From contig NZ_JALGYW010000025.1 in NCBI RefSeq assembly GCF_023111095.1, positions 1 through 64,000 on the forward strand: 64,000 bases of DNA, in the 5' to 3' direction. Position numbers and translations under genes: made by a program. The notes under the pieces were generated by a model. That model saw nothing but the letters and a program-made list of their open reading frames with translations. It did no database searches and was not told the origin of the DNA. Positions 1-8,632 of this stretch are shown in pieces. The first letter of the stretch is position 1; each line of letters starts with the position of its first letter. The stretch is from Maribellus sp. YY47 (GTDB taxonomy: Bacteria > Bacteroidota > Bacteroidia > Bacteroidales > Prolixibacteraceae).

Positions 1-39
1 CACAAACAAGATACCATTAAAATTAAAAGCTATAAAAGA

Positions 40-75
40 ACAGACCGTTTCAAAGCTAGCTTTGAAACGGTCTGT
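40..75. repeat. Perfect 36-bp palindrome (hairpin)
   Basis: Two 17-base arms (ACAGACCGTTTCAAAGC and its exact complement) are separated by TA. Downstream on the plus strand there is no T-run. On the minus strand the hairpin is followed by TCTTTTATAG, so it could end minus-strand transcription or transcription of a gene lying left of the window. Confidence 0.8.
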
Positions 76-374
76 GAATCTATTAACTTAGTCCAATAAT
101 CTGTAACGCTTATTTAGGACTAGTCAACTTTTCATTGATTCGTTCCCAAACCTGCTATCCATCAGAAAGCTTGCCTTGAATGACGATGTTCAGATGTTCA
201 ATTTCGCCTTATCATAATAAAAACATGCCGATAAGCTTTTAAGATTCAGTAACTTCAAACTAAACTTTTCACTAATTCAAAAAAAATAGGTTAGTTCTAT
301 TGCAAATGTCGGATTAAGGATATTTATTTGTCGAAGAAAGATTGCAGTTCATTGTGTGATTGTAAGGAGAAGAT

Positions 375-390
375 GCTTAGACATCTAAGC
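375..390 (+). repeat. Small leader hairpin
   Basis: GCTTAGA-CA-TCTAAGC forms a 7-bp stem with a 2-base centre, about 40 bases before the gene at 432. It may shape the 5' leader of that mRNA. No function is known. Confidence 0.4.
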
Positions 391-431
391 AATGAAATAT
401 TTAAGGAACAATAACTTAACTGGTTCAAAAA

Positions 432-833
432 ATGACAAGCAGCAAGCCCAAGGTAATTAAAGACTATAACAAACTTGATAAAGATCTGCAACAGCAGATC
501 AAGCTAATTTATGCAGACGGATTCGCCGATAACCTGATCCATTTCTTTGACAAAAACGGACAGAAAATTACTGTTCTTCCGTTTGAAACAGAGGATAAGT
601 ATTACATGCTACGCATGACCGAAAACGAAGCCGTTGCACTGGTTGACGAGGACGACGACTACGATGATGAAGGCTTCCTGAAGGATGAAGTAAAACAGGA
701 ATACGAAGACAAATACTCGGAACTCGACCATATCGCTGATAAGCTAAATGATGATGAGGATGTTCCGGACGATGATGAAGACGAAGAAGATGATGATGCT
801 GATGAAGACGAAGGAGACGAAGACGATTTTTAA
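432..833 (+). CDS. Acidic conserved hypothetical protein (133 aa)
   Basis: A small cytoplasmic protein with no signal peptide or membrane segment. Residues 1-70 look folded (a KVIKDYNKLD start, then a beta-rich stretch). From about residue 72 to the end it is dominated by Asp and Glu, finishing in an almost purely acidic tail. Proteins like this recur in Bacteroidetes genomes, sometimes under a doubtful primase label; I do not recognise a proven function. The acidic tail may bind basic proteins or mimic nucleic acid (inference). It stands alone, followed by a strong terminator and convergent with yqeY. Confidence 0.75.
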   Translation: MTSSKPKVIKDYNKLDKDLQQQIKLIYADGFADNLIHFFDKNGQKITVLPFETEDKYYMLRMTENEAVALVDEDDDYDDEGFLKDEVKQEYEDKYSELDHIADKLNDDEDVPDDDEDEEDDDADEDEGDEDDF

Positions 834-840
834 CATAAAA

Positions 841-865
841 AAGGCCGGTTAAAACCGGCCTTTTT
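841..865 (+). terminator. Intrinsic terminator
   Basis: AAGGCCGGTT-AA-AACCGGCCTT followed by TTT lies 8 bases after the stop of the acidic protein. A-rich sequence on the other side means it can also act for minus-strand transcripts leaving yqeY. Confidence 0.85.
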
Positions 866-909
866 CATTTCCCAAAAGCGGAAACTGTTGATCTGGATTA
901 TTACAGATT

Positions 910-1359
910 CTATCCTAACAGTTCTTTTACTTTTGCTGAAATATCTTTTCCGTCAGCCTTTCCGGCGAGCTTTTTGGAAGCAATGCCCATCACTTTCCCC
1001 ATATCTTTCATCGAAGTGGCACCTACTTCTTCTACAATTGCCTTCACCGCTTCAGTCAATTCTTCGTCCGACATTTTGGCGGGCAGATATTGTTCAAAAA
1101 CGGCTACCTGCAGCATTTCCTGCTCATAGAGATCTTCCCGGCCCTGTTGCTTAAAAATAGCAGCAGCATCGCTTCCCTGTTTGGCCAGTTTTGAAATGAT
1201 CTGCAAAGCTTCCTCGTCGGTAAGATCTGCACCGGCACCTTTGGCGGTTTTGGCTTCCAGCATTACTTTTTTGATTCCGCGAATGGCTTCAAGCTTTTCC
1301 TTCTCGCGTGCTTTCATCGCCTCCTTGATATCGTTGTTGATTTGATCGAATAATGACAT
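910..1359 (-). CDS. yqeY: GatB/YqeY domain-containing protein
   Basis: A 149-aa protein of the YqeY family, related to the tail domain of the GatB subunit of aspartyl/glutamyl-tRNA amidotransferase. The family start (MSLFDQINNDIKEAMKAREK), the central KAREKEKLEAIRGIKK helix and the MKDMGKVMGIASKKL segment near residues 117-131 are all present, and the length is normal. The role is poorly defined; a tRNA-related function is inferred from the GatB similarity. It sits 14 bases after ftsZ2 as the last gene of the cell-wall cluster, its usual place in Bacteroidetes. Confidence 0.92.
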   Translation of the reverse strand: MSLFDQINNDIKEAMKAREKEKLEAIRGIKKVMLEAKTAKGAGADLTDEEALQIISKLAKQGSDAAAIFKQQGREDLYEQEMLQVAVFEQYLPAKMSDEELTEAVKAIVEEVGATSMKDMGKVMGIASKKLAGKADGKDISAKVKELLG

Positions 1360-1373
1360 AACGTTTGTTTTTA

Positions 1374-2762
1374 TTAATCTACTTTATCGTGTAAATAACT
1401 ATTACGGTCTGAAATCTGGTTGTTCCGGTTCACCGAATATTTCGATGGTTTCTTCTGAAACTTTGGATCGTTCATCCTGATCTGGCGACGCCGGTAGGCA
1501 GGTATTTTGTCGAGGTCATCCATATCTTCCTCGCTTAGCGACGAAAAATCGGAGATATCCAGTGGTTGTTTTTCCTGGGTTGTACGTTTACGGCTCGTAT
1601 TAGGATACAGGTTCTCAAATTCCATATCCTCAATTTCGCGTTCTTTTTTAATATCGAACTCAAAGGTTTTCTGACCAGCGCCATGGCCTTGAGCGTGTTT
1701 TGCATGACTTGATGCATCGCTTTCCGAAGTGGCATCGTCCGATAAATAGACCCGTTCTTTTTGCTGACTGTTTTCATGCGTTCCGGAAAGAATGCCGTTT
1801 GGGAATCCGGTGGCAATCACTGTCACCGAAAGTTCCTCATCAAGGCTTTCATCAAAGCCGTTCCCCCAGATCAGGTCGGCATCAAATCCGGCTTTATTTT
1901 GAATATAATCGGTTATTTGCCCGATTTCGGACATGGTGACTTCCTTTTCTCCCGAAGTAATATGAACCAGCACATTTCGTGCTCCGCGAATATCGTTATT
2001 GTTCAGCAAAGGAGAATTGAGTGCCAGCTCCACTGCTTCTTCTGCACGGTTGGGTCCTAACGAAACTCCTGTTCCCATCACGGCCATACCGCTTTTGCGC
2101 ATTACGGTTTCGACATCGGCAAAATCGACGTTAATATAACCGGGCACGGTGATGATCTCCGCAATCCCTTTAGCGGCCGTAGACAGAATGTTGTCGGCCC
2201 TCAAAAATGCTTCAGAAATTCCAAAATCGCCATACATTTCACGAATCCGCTCGTTATTGATCACCAACAGCGAATCCACGTATTTTTCCAATTCTTTGAT
2301 GCCCTCGTAAGCCTGTTTTATTCTTCGCCGTCCTTCGTTTCGGAAAGGAATGGTTACAATCGCCACGGTCAGGTATCCTTTTTCGTGACAGGCCTGTGCG
2401 ATTACCGGCGCTGCACCTGTTCCGGTACCACCGCCCATTCCGGCAGTGATAAATACCATTTTAGTGTCCTTCTCCAGCGCTTTTTTTACGTCTTCAATAT
2501 TTTCGATGGCAGCCTGCCGTCCTGTTTCGGGTTTATTCCCCGCGCCCCGTCCTTCAGTAAGTGTAGCGCCAAGCTGCACCCTCCGGCGGATCGGACTGTT
2601 TTCCATTGCCTGAGCATCGGTGTTGCAAATCATATAACCTACATCACGGATTCCATGCTCGTGCATGTGATTAACGGCATTTCCTCCGCCTCCACCAACT
2701 CCTACAATTTTTATTACCGTTCCCGGTTCTTGCTCCAGATTAAAATTTGCCAGTTTCTCCAT
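1374..2762 (-). CDS. ftsZ: Cell division protein FtsZ, second copy
   Basis: A tubulin-like GTPase that polymerises into the division ring. The GTP-binding loop GGGTGTG lies at residues 110-116 and the catalytic T7 loop NVDFAD at 211-216; both are canonical. The globular domain ends near residue 325, followed by a roughly 95-aa hydrophilic linker. A conserved-type tail peptide, IPAYRRRQIR, lies at 420-429; in other FtsZ proteins this region binds FtsA. Unusually, 33 basic and polar residues follow it. It lies 28 bases downstream of the other ftsZ in the same orientation and is complete (462 aa). It is the copy that best matches ordinary Bacteroidetes FtsZ in its tail. Confidence 0.95.
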   Translation of the reverse strand: MEKLANFNLEQEPGTVIKIVGVGGGGGNAVNHMHEHGIRDVGYMICNTDAQAMENSPIRRRVQLGATLTEGRGAGNKPETGRQAAIENIEDVKKALEKDTKMVFITAGMGGGTGTGAAPVIAQACHEKGYLTVAIVTIPFRNEGRRRIKQAYEGIKELEKYVDSLLVINNERIREMYGDFGISEAFLRADNILSTAAKGIAEIITVPGYINVDFADVETVMRKSGMAVMGTGVSLGPNRAEEAVELALNSPLLNNNDIRGARNVLVHITSGEKEVTMSEIGQITDYIQNKAGFDADLIWGNGFDESLDEELSVTVIATGFPNGILSGTHENSQQKERVYLSDDATSESDASSHAKHAQGHGAGQKTFEFDIKKEREIEDMEFENLYPNTSRKRTTQEKQPLDISDFSSLSEEDMDDLDKIPAYRRRQIRMNDPKFQKKPSKYSVNRNNQISDRNSYLHDKVD

Positions 2763-2790
2763 TTTCCAGTCTTTTAAGGGTTAAGTGGTG

Positions 2791-4101
2791 TTAATCCAAC
2801 GATTGGTCATCTTCATCAAAAAACTTGCTCAAACCAAAGTTCTTAAAGAACCAGTTATCCACGTTCGATTCAGTCACCGGCTCATCCCTTTTGCTTTTTT
2901 CCTTCTTCTCTCGCTTGGCCTTTTTTTCTTTTTTTCTGTCATACTCCTGCCGGGGAGGCCTGACAATAATAGTTTCTTCAGTATCCGAATTGTCGACGAT
3001 GTGTTCCTCTTCTTCCTCCTCATCGCGATTCGAGAAATCGAAGCTCACAAATCCTTCAGTTTCATTTTCATCTTCCTCCTCCAGATCAAATTTCTCCGGT
3101 TCCTGAACGGGCTGCATTACCCGGTTCGGATTGGTTACAAAACCGGTGGCCAGAATGGTAACGCTGATCCGGTCGCCCAAGCGATCGTCGTATCCGTTAC
3201 CCCAGATAATATCAGCTTCCTGGCCGGCTTTTTCCTGCAATGCTTCAATAATTTCGCCGATCTCTCCGATCCTGATTTCTTCACTTCCGGAGATGATATT
3301 GAGCAGAATATTTTTAGTGCCGAAAATGTCGTTGCTGTCGAGCAGCGGCGATTCCAAAGCAGCCTGCACCGCATCCATAGCGCGTCCTTCGCCGGTTGCA
3401 AACCCGGTTCCCATAATGAAAACGTCGCTTTTGTGCATTACAGTATGCACATCGGTATAATCGATGTTCACATTTCCGTGAACCGTGATGATTTCGGCAA
3501 CTCCTTTTACAGCCGTCGAAATAATATTATCGGCCATTTTGAAGGCTTTGCTCGCCGGCAAATCGCCATAAATATTGTGCAGCCTGTCGTTGCTGATCAC
3601 CAGCATACTGTCGACATATTGTTTTAGCTTCTTGATGCCTTCCTGTGCCTGATCGTAGCGTTTACGACCTTCGGCCGGCGACGGAATGGTAACCACTGCA
3701 ATGGTCAGAATATCCAGCTCGCGGGCCAGACTGGCAATTACAGGTGCTGCACCGGTCCCGGTACCGCCGCCCATTCCGGCAGCAATAAAAAGCATCTTTG
3801 TATTTTCCTGCAGAACCTTTTTCAGGTCTTCATAATTTTCGCGGGCTGCTTCTTCCCCCATTTCGGGCCTGTTCCCTGCACCTCGTCCTTCGGTTAGCGT
3901 AACTCCTAACTGTATTTTTACGGGTACCGGGCTATTTTCCAACGCCTGTGCGTCGGTATTACAAATAATGTAGTCAACCCCTTTAATGCCTTCTTCGTAC
4001 ATGTGATTGACCGCATTGCAGCCAGCACCTCCCGCACCTATCACCTTAATTATGGAAGATGTTGCTTTTGGAAATTGAAAGTTTACGAATTCTTCGGCCA
4101 T
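2791..4101 (-). CDS. ftsZ: Cell division protein FtsZ, first copy
   Basis: A second full-length FtsZ (436 aa) directly after ftsA, the normal ftsZ position. GGGTGTG lies at residues 111-117 and the T7 loop NIDYTD at 212-217, which keeps the N-x-D-x-x-D pattern, so GTP binding and hydrolysis should be intact. The globular core ends near residue 322. The linker (about 323-405) is first very acidic (DEEEEEE run) and then very basic ([16 protein letters not shown]). The last ~30 residues ([18 protein letters not shown]) lack the PAYxRR-type peptide seen in the second copy. The two copies are clearly paralogues, not a recent identical duplication. This copy probably interacts with different partners at its C-terminus (inference). 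Confidence 0.95.
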   Translation of the reverse strand: MAEEFVNFQFPKATSSIIKVIGAGGAGCNAVNHMYEEGIKGVDYIICNTDAQALENSPVPVKIQLGVTLTEGRGAGNRPEMGEEAARENYEDLKKVLQENTKMLFIAAGMGGGTGTGAAPVIASLARELDILTIAVVTIPSPAEGRKRYDQAQEGIKKLKQYVDSMLVISNDRLHNIYGDLPASKAFKMADNIISTAVKGVAEIITVHGNVNIDYTDVHTVMHKSDVFIMGTGFATGEGRAMDAVQAALESPLLDSNDIFGTKNILLNIISGSEEIRIGEIGEIIEALQEKAGQEADIIWGNGYDDRLGDRISVTILATGFVTNPNRVMQPVQEPEKFDLEEEDENETEGFVSFDFSNRDEEEEEEHIVDNSDTEETIIVRPPRQEYDRKKEKKAKREKKEKSKRDEPVTESNVDNWFFKNFGLSKFFDEDDQSLD

Positions 4102-4112
4102 AATATCATTAT

Positions 4113-5396
4113 TTAATTTAATTCTGCGTCTGAACCATCGGTATCAAAAAGGTTGAGCGCGCCCTGCACTACATCCTTAAAAAGCGGTGCAAAACGACGT
4201 TCCTTTTTCTTGCTGCTCCTCACCTGTGTCCGTTCCGAAATATTTCCGGATGAACTCAGCACAAGCTTTAAAGCTCCCAGGGCGGTAAAAAGTTCAGGAT
4301 TTTTAAATTCTTCCTTGCGATTTACGGGATGAATAACCGCGTGAGCATTTCGCGCATCCATGGCAGTTTTGAATTTTACCAACGCCACCATATTGTCGAG
4401 TTTTGCCGTACCGCCCGTAATCACAATTCCGGAACCGAGGTTACTTTCCATTCCCGATTTTTCAATCTGAACATTTACACATTCGATGATTTCCTCGAGG
4501 CGTGCCTGAATAATGTAGGCCAGGCTTTTAAAGGAAATATCGCGGGGTTCCCAACCGTTTTCGCCGGCGATGGTCACCACTTTCTGCTCGTCGGCGAAAT
4601 CGCCCATTGCCTGCCCGTATTTTACTTTTAACAGTTCTGCCTTTTTCAGAAAGATCGAGCATCCCTCTTTGATATCGTTCGTGACTACTTGCCCGCCAAA
4701 AGGAATTACGGCAGTATGTCTTAAAATACTGTCCTGATAAACGGCGATATTTGTAGTTCCGGCTCCAAAATCCATGACAATTACGCCCATTTCTTTTTCT
4801 TCGGAACTTAACACAGCTTCCGAAATGGCCAGCGAAGCATGAACGATTTCGCCCAGCTCCACTCCGGCTTTGTCAAAAACCAGGTTCAGGTTGTTCACGT
4901 ATTGCGTAGGCATAACCACCAGCTTAAAGTTGGCTTCTATCTTCCGACCCGTGGTGCCCACTGGTTTTTCCACTTCGTGCTCGTCATCGATCATGTACGA
5001 AGTAGGAATCACTTTCACGACTTTGTAATCTTGCTGAATCTCCACCCTTTCGGCTTCATCGAGTAAACGCTGCACATCGGAAGCGGTCACAAAACCTTCG
5101 CCCGAGGTAAGTGAAGTAGTCCGGTAATCGATGGTTCTCATTTTTGATCCGGCAAAAGCCACATGCACCACTTCCGGCCTCTCTTCCAGCTGATTTTCGA
5201 GCAGATTGAGCAAATCGCCAAGAGCATCAGCAGCTTCCTCAATATTCACAATCACCCCCCGTTTTATTCCTTTAGAGGGTATTTGAGCTGTACCTAAAAT
5301 TTCCATTTTACCCAGCTCCGTAAGTTTACCCGCCAGCGCCACCATTTTTGACGTGCCCAGGTCAACAACCACCGAAAAATTCTGTTTTGAAGCCAT
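4113..5396 (-). CDS. ftsA: Cell division protein FtsA
   Basis: An actin-like ATPase that tethers FtsZ filaments to the membrane. The N-terminal phosphate-1 motif (VVDLGTSKMVALAG, residues 10-23), the phosphate-2 motif (VIVMDFGAGTTNIAVY, about 205-220) and the adenosine motif (GIVITGGTAKLDNM, about 323-336) are visible. Length 427 aa is typical. The gene starts 2 bases from the ftsQ stop and ends 11 bases before the first ftsZ. With two ftsZ genes downstream, FtsA may have to choose between two FtsZ tails. Confidence 0.95.
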   Translation of the reverse strand: MASKQNFSVVVDLGTSKMVALAGKLTELGKMEILGTAQIPSKGIKRGVIVNIEEAADALGDLLNLLENQLEERPEVVHVAFAGSKMRTIDYRTTSLTSGEGFVTASDVQRLLDEAERVEIQQDYKVVKVIPTSYMIDDEHEVEKPVGTTGRKIEANFKLVVMPTQYVNNLNLVFDKAGVELGEIVHASLAISEAVLSSEEKEMGVIVMDFGAGTTNIAVYQDSILRHTAVIPFGGQVVTNDIKEGCSIFLKKAELLKVKYGQAMGDFADEQKVVTIAGENGWEPRDISFKSLAYIIQARLEEIIECVNVQIEKSGMESNLGSGIVITGGTAKLDNMVALVKFKTAMDARNAHAVIHPVNRKEEFKNPELFTALGALKLVLSSSGNISERTQVRSSKKKERRFAPLFKDVVQGALNLFDTDGSDAELN

Positions 5397-5398
5397 AA

Positions 5399-6175
5399 TT
5401 ACCTTCTTTTAGCAATTACCTGATTAGTATATTTTAAACTTATCGATTCGTATTTGTTCCAGTTTCTGTTGGCCAACACCTGTTTGTAGAAGGCCTTCAT
5501 GTTCCGGAATTTTTCCTCCAGATGCTCCGGAGTTCCCAGTTCTATTAAATGATCGCCCATCAATGGACTTAAGACCATGTCGCCATCGGGCTCCACATGA
5601 ACCTGCTCAATCTGTGCATTCCAGAACTCATCGCCGGTGATAAACAACACACACGGCAACAATTGTTCTTTTGCGTAGGTGGTATCGATCCTTCCGGTGG
5701 CTACCAGCACCTGAGCAGGGTAAGTGGACGATACCGGGAAACGGTGCCCGTACTTATCGAGATAATACGAGTCGGTACTTGTGATTACCCTCACCACCGG
5801 CTCGCGGTGTTTCACCCGCACGGTCAGTATTCCGGAGAACGATGAGCTGTCTTTGGCAACAGTCTTGAAAACTTCGGCTTTAAAAACAGCAGCCTGTTTT
5901 TCCACAGCGGCCTCCAGCTTCTCGGCATCGATTTGATCGAATTTCTTCCCAACAATGTCTTTGTCCGCTTTCCTGACCATTCTCCGGATCACTTCTTTAT
6001 TCAGCGTGATCTTGTCGTCAGCTTCATATTCGATACGGACAGATTTACAGGTAACTCCGGAATATTTCATAGAGGTGAATGCCAGTGTTATGATCATGAA
6101 TAACACCACCAGCAAAGCACTTCCTATTTTCCAAAGTTTCTTAAACACCTTGTTCCTGTTGTAAAAGTTCAACAA
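5399..6175 (-). CDS. ftsQ: Cell division protein FtsQ/DivIB
   Basis: A bitopic inner-membrane divisome protein of 258 aa. It has a short cytoplasmic start, one membrane helix at about residues 15-36 (IGSALLVVLFMIITLAF) and a periplasmic domain with a POTRA-like region (residues ~40-115) and a FtsQ-type beta domain. Sequence conservation in this family is low, so the call leans on topology and on position between murC and ftsA. Its start overlaps the murC end by 35 bases, suggesting translational coupling. Confidence 0.88.
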   Translation of the reverse strand: MLNFYNRNKVFKKLWKIGSALLVVLFMIITLAFTSMKYSGVTCKSVRIEYEADDKITLNKEVIRRMVRKADKDIVGKKFDQIDAEKLEAAVEKQAAVFKAEVFKTVAKDSSSFSGILTVRVKHREPVVRVITSTDSYYLDKYGHRFPVSSTYPAQVLVATGRIDTTYAKEQLLPCVLFITGDEFWNAQIEQVHVEPDGDMVLSPLMGDHLIELGTPEHLEEKFRNMKAFYKQVLANRNWNKYESISLKYTNQVIAKRR

Positions 6176-7532
6176 TGGGTTTTACCATTCTGTCAATGTC
6201 GCCTGCTCCCATAGTCAGGATAATCTCATTCTGATCGTCTTTTAAAAGATCTTCCAGTTCACTTTTATCCACAAGTTGCTTCTCCTCCAACTTCATTTTA
6301 TCAAAAATAATTTCGGATGAAACGCCTTTGATAGGTTCCTCTCTCGCCGGATACAAAGGCAATAAAACAGCGTGATCGAGCAGATCGAGGCTGGCAGCAA
6401 ATTCAGCGGCAAAATCGCGGGTACGCGAATACAGGTGCGGCTGAAAAATACCGGTTACTTTTTTGCCCGGATATAGCGCTTTCACCGACGAAATAAAAGC
6501 TTTCAACTCTTCGGGATGATGCGCATAATCGTCGATATATATCTTCTTTTCGGAACGGAAACGCACATCGAAACGACGGGCCACTCCCTGGTAATCCTGA
6601 ATTCCGGCCTTTAATTCGTTGGCGCCCACTCCGGCCAGCCAGGCGAGCGAAGCTGCTCCCACAGCATTTTCCACATTTACCAGTCCGGGATATTCCATTT
6701 TACAATTGGCAATAATACCGCCCGGCGTTTTCAAATCAAAACTGTACGTTCCGCTTGCCTCATCCAGCTTTAAATTCAGCGCAGCGAAATCGGTATCGTC
6801 TTTTAACGAATAGGTGAATACTTGTGCTTTTGTTTTTGAGGTATCCAGTTCCACGCCTTTTTTGATAACCAGCTTCCCCTCCTCACGGATCTGAGAAATA
6901 AATTTCTCGAACGACTCAACAATTTGTGCCTTGTCGCCATAAATATCCAAATGATCGGCATCCACCGAAGTTACCAGCGCCAACAAGGGATGCAAATGCA
7001 AAAACGAACGATCGAACTCGTCGGCTTCTGCCACAATCCACGGCGATTCCTCTTTCGGCAAAACCAGGTTACTTCCAAAATTCTTGGAAATGCCCCCGAG
7101 AAATGCGCCACATCCTTCGGTGGTTTTGTTCAGAATATTCGCCACCATTGTACTGGTGGTGGTTTTACCGTGGGTCCCTGACACCGCAATGGTGCTCTTT
7201 TCGTTGGCGATTAAACCCAGCACTTTGGCCCGTTTAAACAAACCAATGGGCTGACTTTTAAACCAATTCAATTCTTCGTGCTCGTCGGGTAAGGCCGGGG
7301 TGTAAATCGCGATGGTTTCTGCCGGGTTCCATTTCGACGGAATTTTACGAATATCGTCTTCAAAGTGCACATCAATTCCCTCTTCCTGCAAGGCATCCGT
7401 GAGCGCAGTTTGCGTACGGTCGTAACCTGCTACGTTCTTTCCGGTATATTTAAAATACCGGGCCAAAGCGCTCATCCCAATTCCACCGATACCGAGGAAA
7501 TACACATTTTTTATCTTTTCGATGCTCTTCAT
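6141..7532 (-). CDS. murC: UDP-N-acetylmuramate--L-alanine ligase
   Basis: Cytoplasmic ATP-dependent ligase that adds the first amino acid of the peptidoglycan stem to UDP-MurNAc. The N-terminal glycine-rich motif (FLGIGGIGMSALARYF, residues ~13-28), the ATP loop GTHGKTTT (~118-125) and the central-domain histidine region (DADHLDIYGD) are all present. Length 463 aa is normal. It shares an ATGA-type overlap with murG upstream and overlaps ftsQ downstream, so it is part of one tightly packed operon. Confidence 0.96.
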   Translation of the reverse strand: MKSIEKIKNVYFLGIGGIGMSALARYFKYTGKNVAGYDRTQTALTDALQEEGIDVHFEDDIRKIPSKWNPAETIAIYTPALPDEHEELNWFKSQPIGLFKRAKVLGLIANEKSTIAVSGTHGKTTTSTMVANILNKTTEGCGAFLGGISKNFGSNLVLPKEESPWIVAEADEFDRSFLHLHPLLALVTSVDADHLDIYGDKAQIVESFEKFISQIREEGKLVIKKGVELDTSKTKAQVFTYSLKDDTDFAALNLKLDEASGTYSFDLKTPGGIIANCKMEYPGLVNVENAVGAASLAWLAGVGANELKAGIQDYQGVARRFDVRFRSEKKIYIDDYAHHPEELKAFISSVKALYPGKKVTGIFQPHLYSRTRDFAAEFAASLDLLDHAVLLPLYPAREEPIKGVSSEIIFDKMKLEEKQLVDKSELEDLLKDDQNEIILTMGAGDIDRMVKPIVELLQQEQGV

Positions 7533-8632
7533 TTTAACAACTTTTCTACTTCATCAACTATTGTTTTCGTGGCTTCCGGCCTGGCCAAACCCTTTATCTT
7601 TTCTGACAGCCGGGAACATTTTTCTGCGTTGTTTACCACTTCGAATGCAAGCGGAAACAAGCGGATATCAATTTCATCGTCGCGTAACATTAAAGCGGCT
7701 TCTTTTTCAACCAGCGCCAAAGCATTTTTTGTCTGATGGTCTTCTGCCACATTTGGCGAAGGCACCAGCACCGATGCCTTTTCAACCAGGCACAGCTCGG
7801 AAATCGTACCCGCGCCGGCTCTCGAAATCACCAGGTCGGCCACGGCATAAGCCAAATCCATTCGCGAAATAAACTTATGCACCTGCAGATTTCCGGGTTT
7901 CGAAGTTTTCAGTTCTTCTTCAATACGATCGTAATAAATGGCGCCGGTCTGCCAAACTACTTTAATGTCAGTATCAGCAATCGACTTTATATTTTTAAGT
8001 ACCGCATTGTTGATCGACCGCGCGCCAAGGCTTCCGCCAACAATGAGTATTACTTTATCGGTTTCATTCAGCCCGAAATAGTTCAGGGCCTCTTGTTTGT
8101 CTATTTTCTGAATGAGGTTTTCGCGCACCGGATTTCCGGTAAACACAATCTTCTCTTTTGGGAAAAAACGTTCCATTTTGTCGTAAGCCACACAAATGCT
8201 TTTCACCTTTTTGCTTAGCAGCTTGTTGGTGATTCCTGCATATGAATTCTGCTCCTGAATGAGTGTAGGCACCTTAAATTTGGCGGCTGCGCGTAAAAGC
8301 GGACCACTTGCATAACCACCCACTCCAATTGCAACTTCGGGTTTAAAGTCTTTCACAATTTTGCGGGCCATCGATGCACTTTGCATCAGCTTTCTGAAGA
8401 AAGTGATCATTTTTAAGCTAGGCTTGCGCGGAAATCCCATCACGGGCAGACCAATAATTTTGTAACCGGCAGCAGGAACTTTCTCCATTTCCATGCGCCC
8501 CAAAGCCCCTACAAAAAGTATTTCGGCATCCGGATTCCGGCGCCGTATTTCGTTGGCAATGGCCAAAGCCGGGAAAATGTGCCCCCCGGTTCCGCCACCG
8601 CTTAATATGACTCTATTTATCTTTTTCTTCAT
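7529..8632 (-). CDS. murG: UDP-GlcNAc:lipid I N-acetylglucosaminyltransferase
   Basis: Peripheral membrane glycosyltransferase (367 aa) that turns lipid I into lipid II. The GT28 N-terminal motif SGGGTGGHIFPALAIA (residues ~11-26), the GVGGYASGPLL segment (~103-113) and the sugar-nucleotide-binding RAGAGTISELCL segment (~270-281) are present. It overlaps ftsW by 20 bases and murC by 4. All expected motifs are intact. Confidence 0.96.
   Translation of the reverse strand: MKKKINRVILSGGGTGGHIFPALAIANEIRRRNPDAEILFVGALGRMEMEKVPAAGYKIIGLPVMGFPRKPSLKMITFFRKLMQSASMARKIVKDFKPEVAIGVGGYASGPLLRAAAKFKVPTLIQEQNSYAGITNKLLSKKVKSICVAYDKMERFFPKEKIVFTGNPVRENLIQKIDKQEALNYFGLNETDKVILIVGGSLGARSINNAVLKNIKSIADTDIKVVWQTGAIYYDRIEEELKTSKPGNLQVHKFISRMDLAYAVADLVISRAGAGTISELCLVEKASVLVPSPNVAEDHQTKNALALVEKEAALMLRDDEIDIRLFPLAFEVVNNAEKCSRLSEKIKGLARPEATKTIVDEVEKLLK

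Larger units (their letters stand above)
1..431. other. Gene-free leader region
   Basis: I see no convincing gene here. The stretch is AT-rich and holds a perfect palindrome at 40-75 and a short hairpin at 375-390, just upstream of the first gene. A 13-codon reading frame starts at 373 after an AGGAGA-like sequence and ends at 414. It could be a leader peptide, but nothing else supports it. Confidence 0.6.

Noticed and set aside
2785-3627. Antisense open frame (280 codons) over the first ftsZ
   Set aside because: It mirrors the ftsZ coding bias; both strands cannot be under the observed protein-level constraint, and ftsZ is certain.
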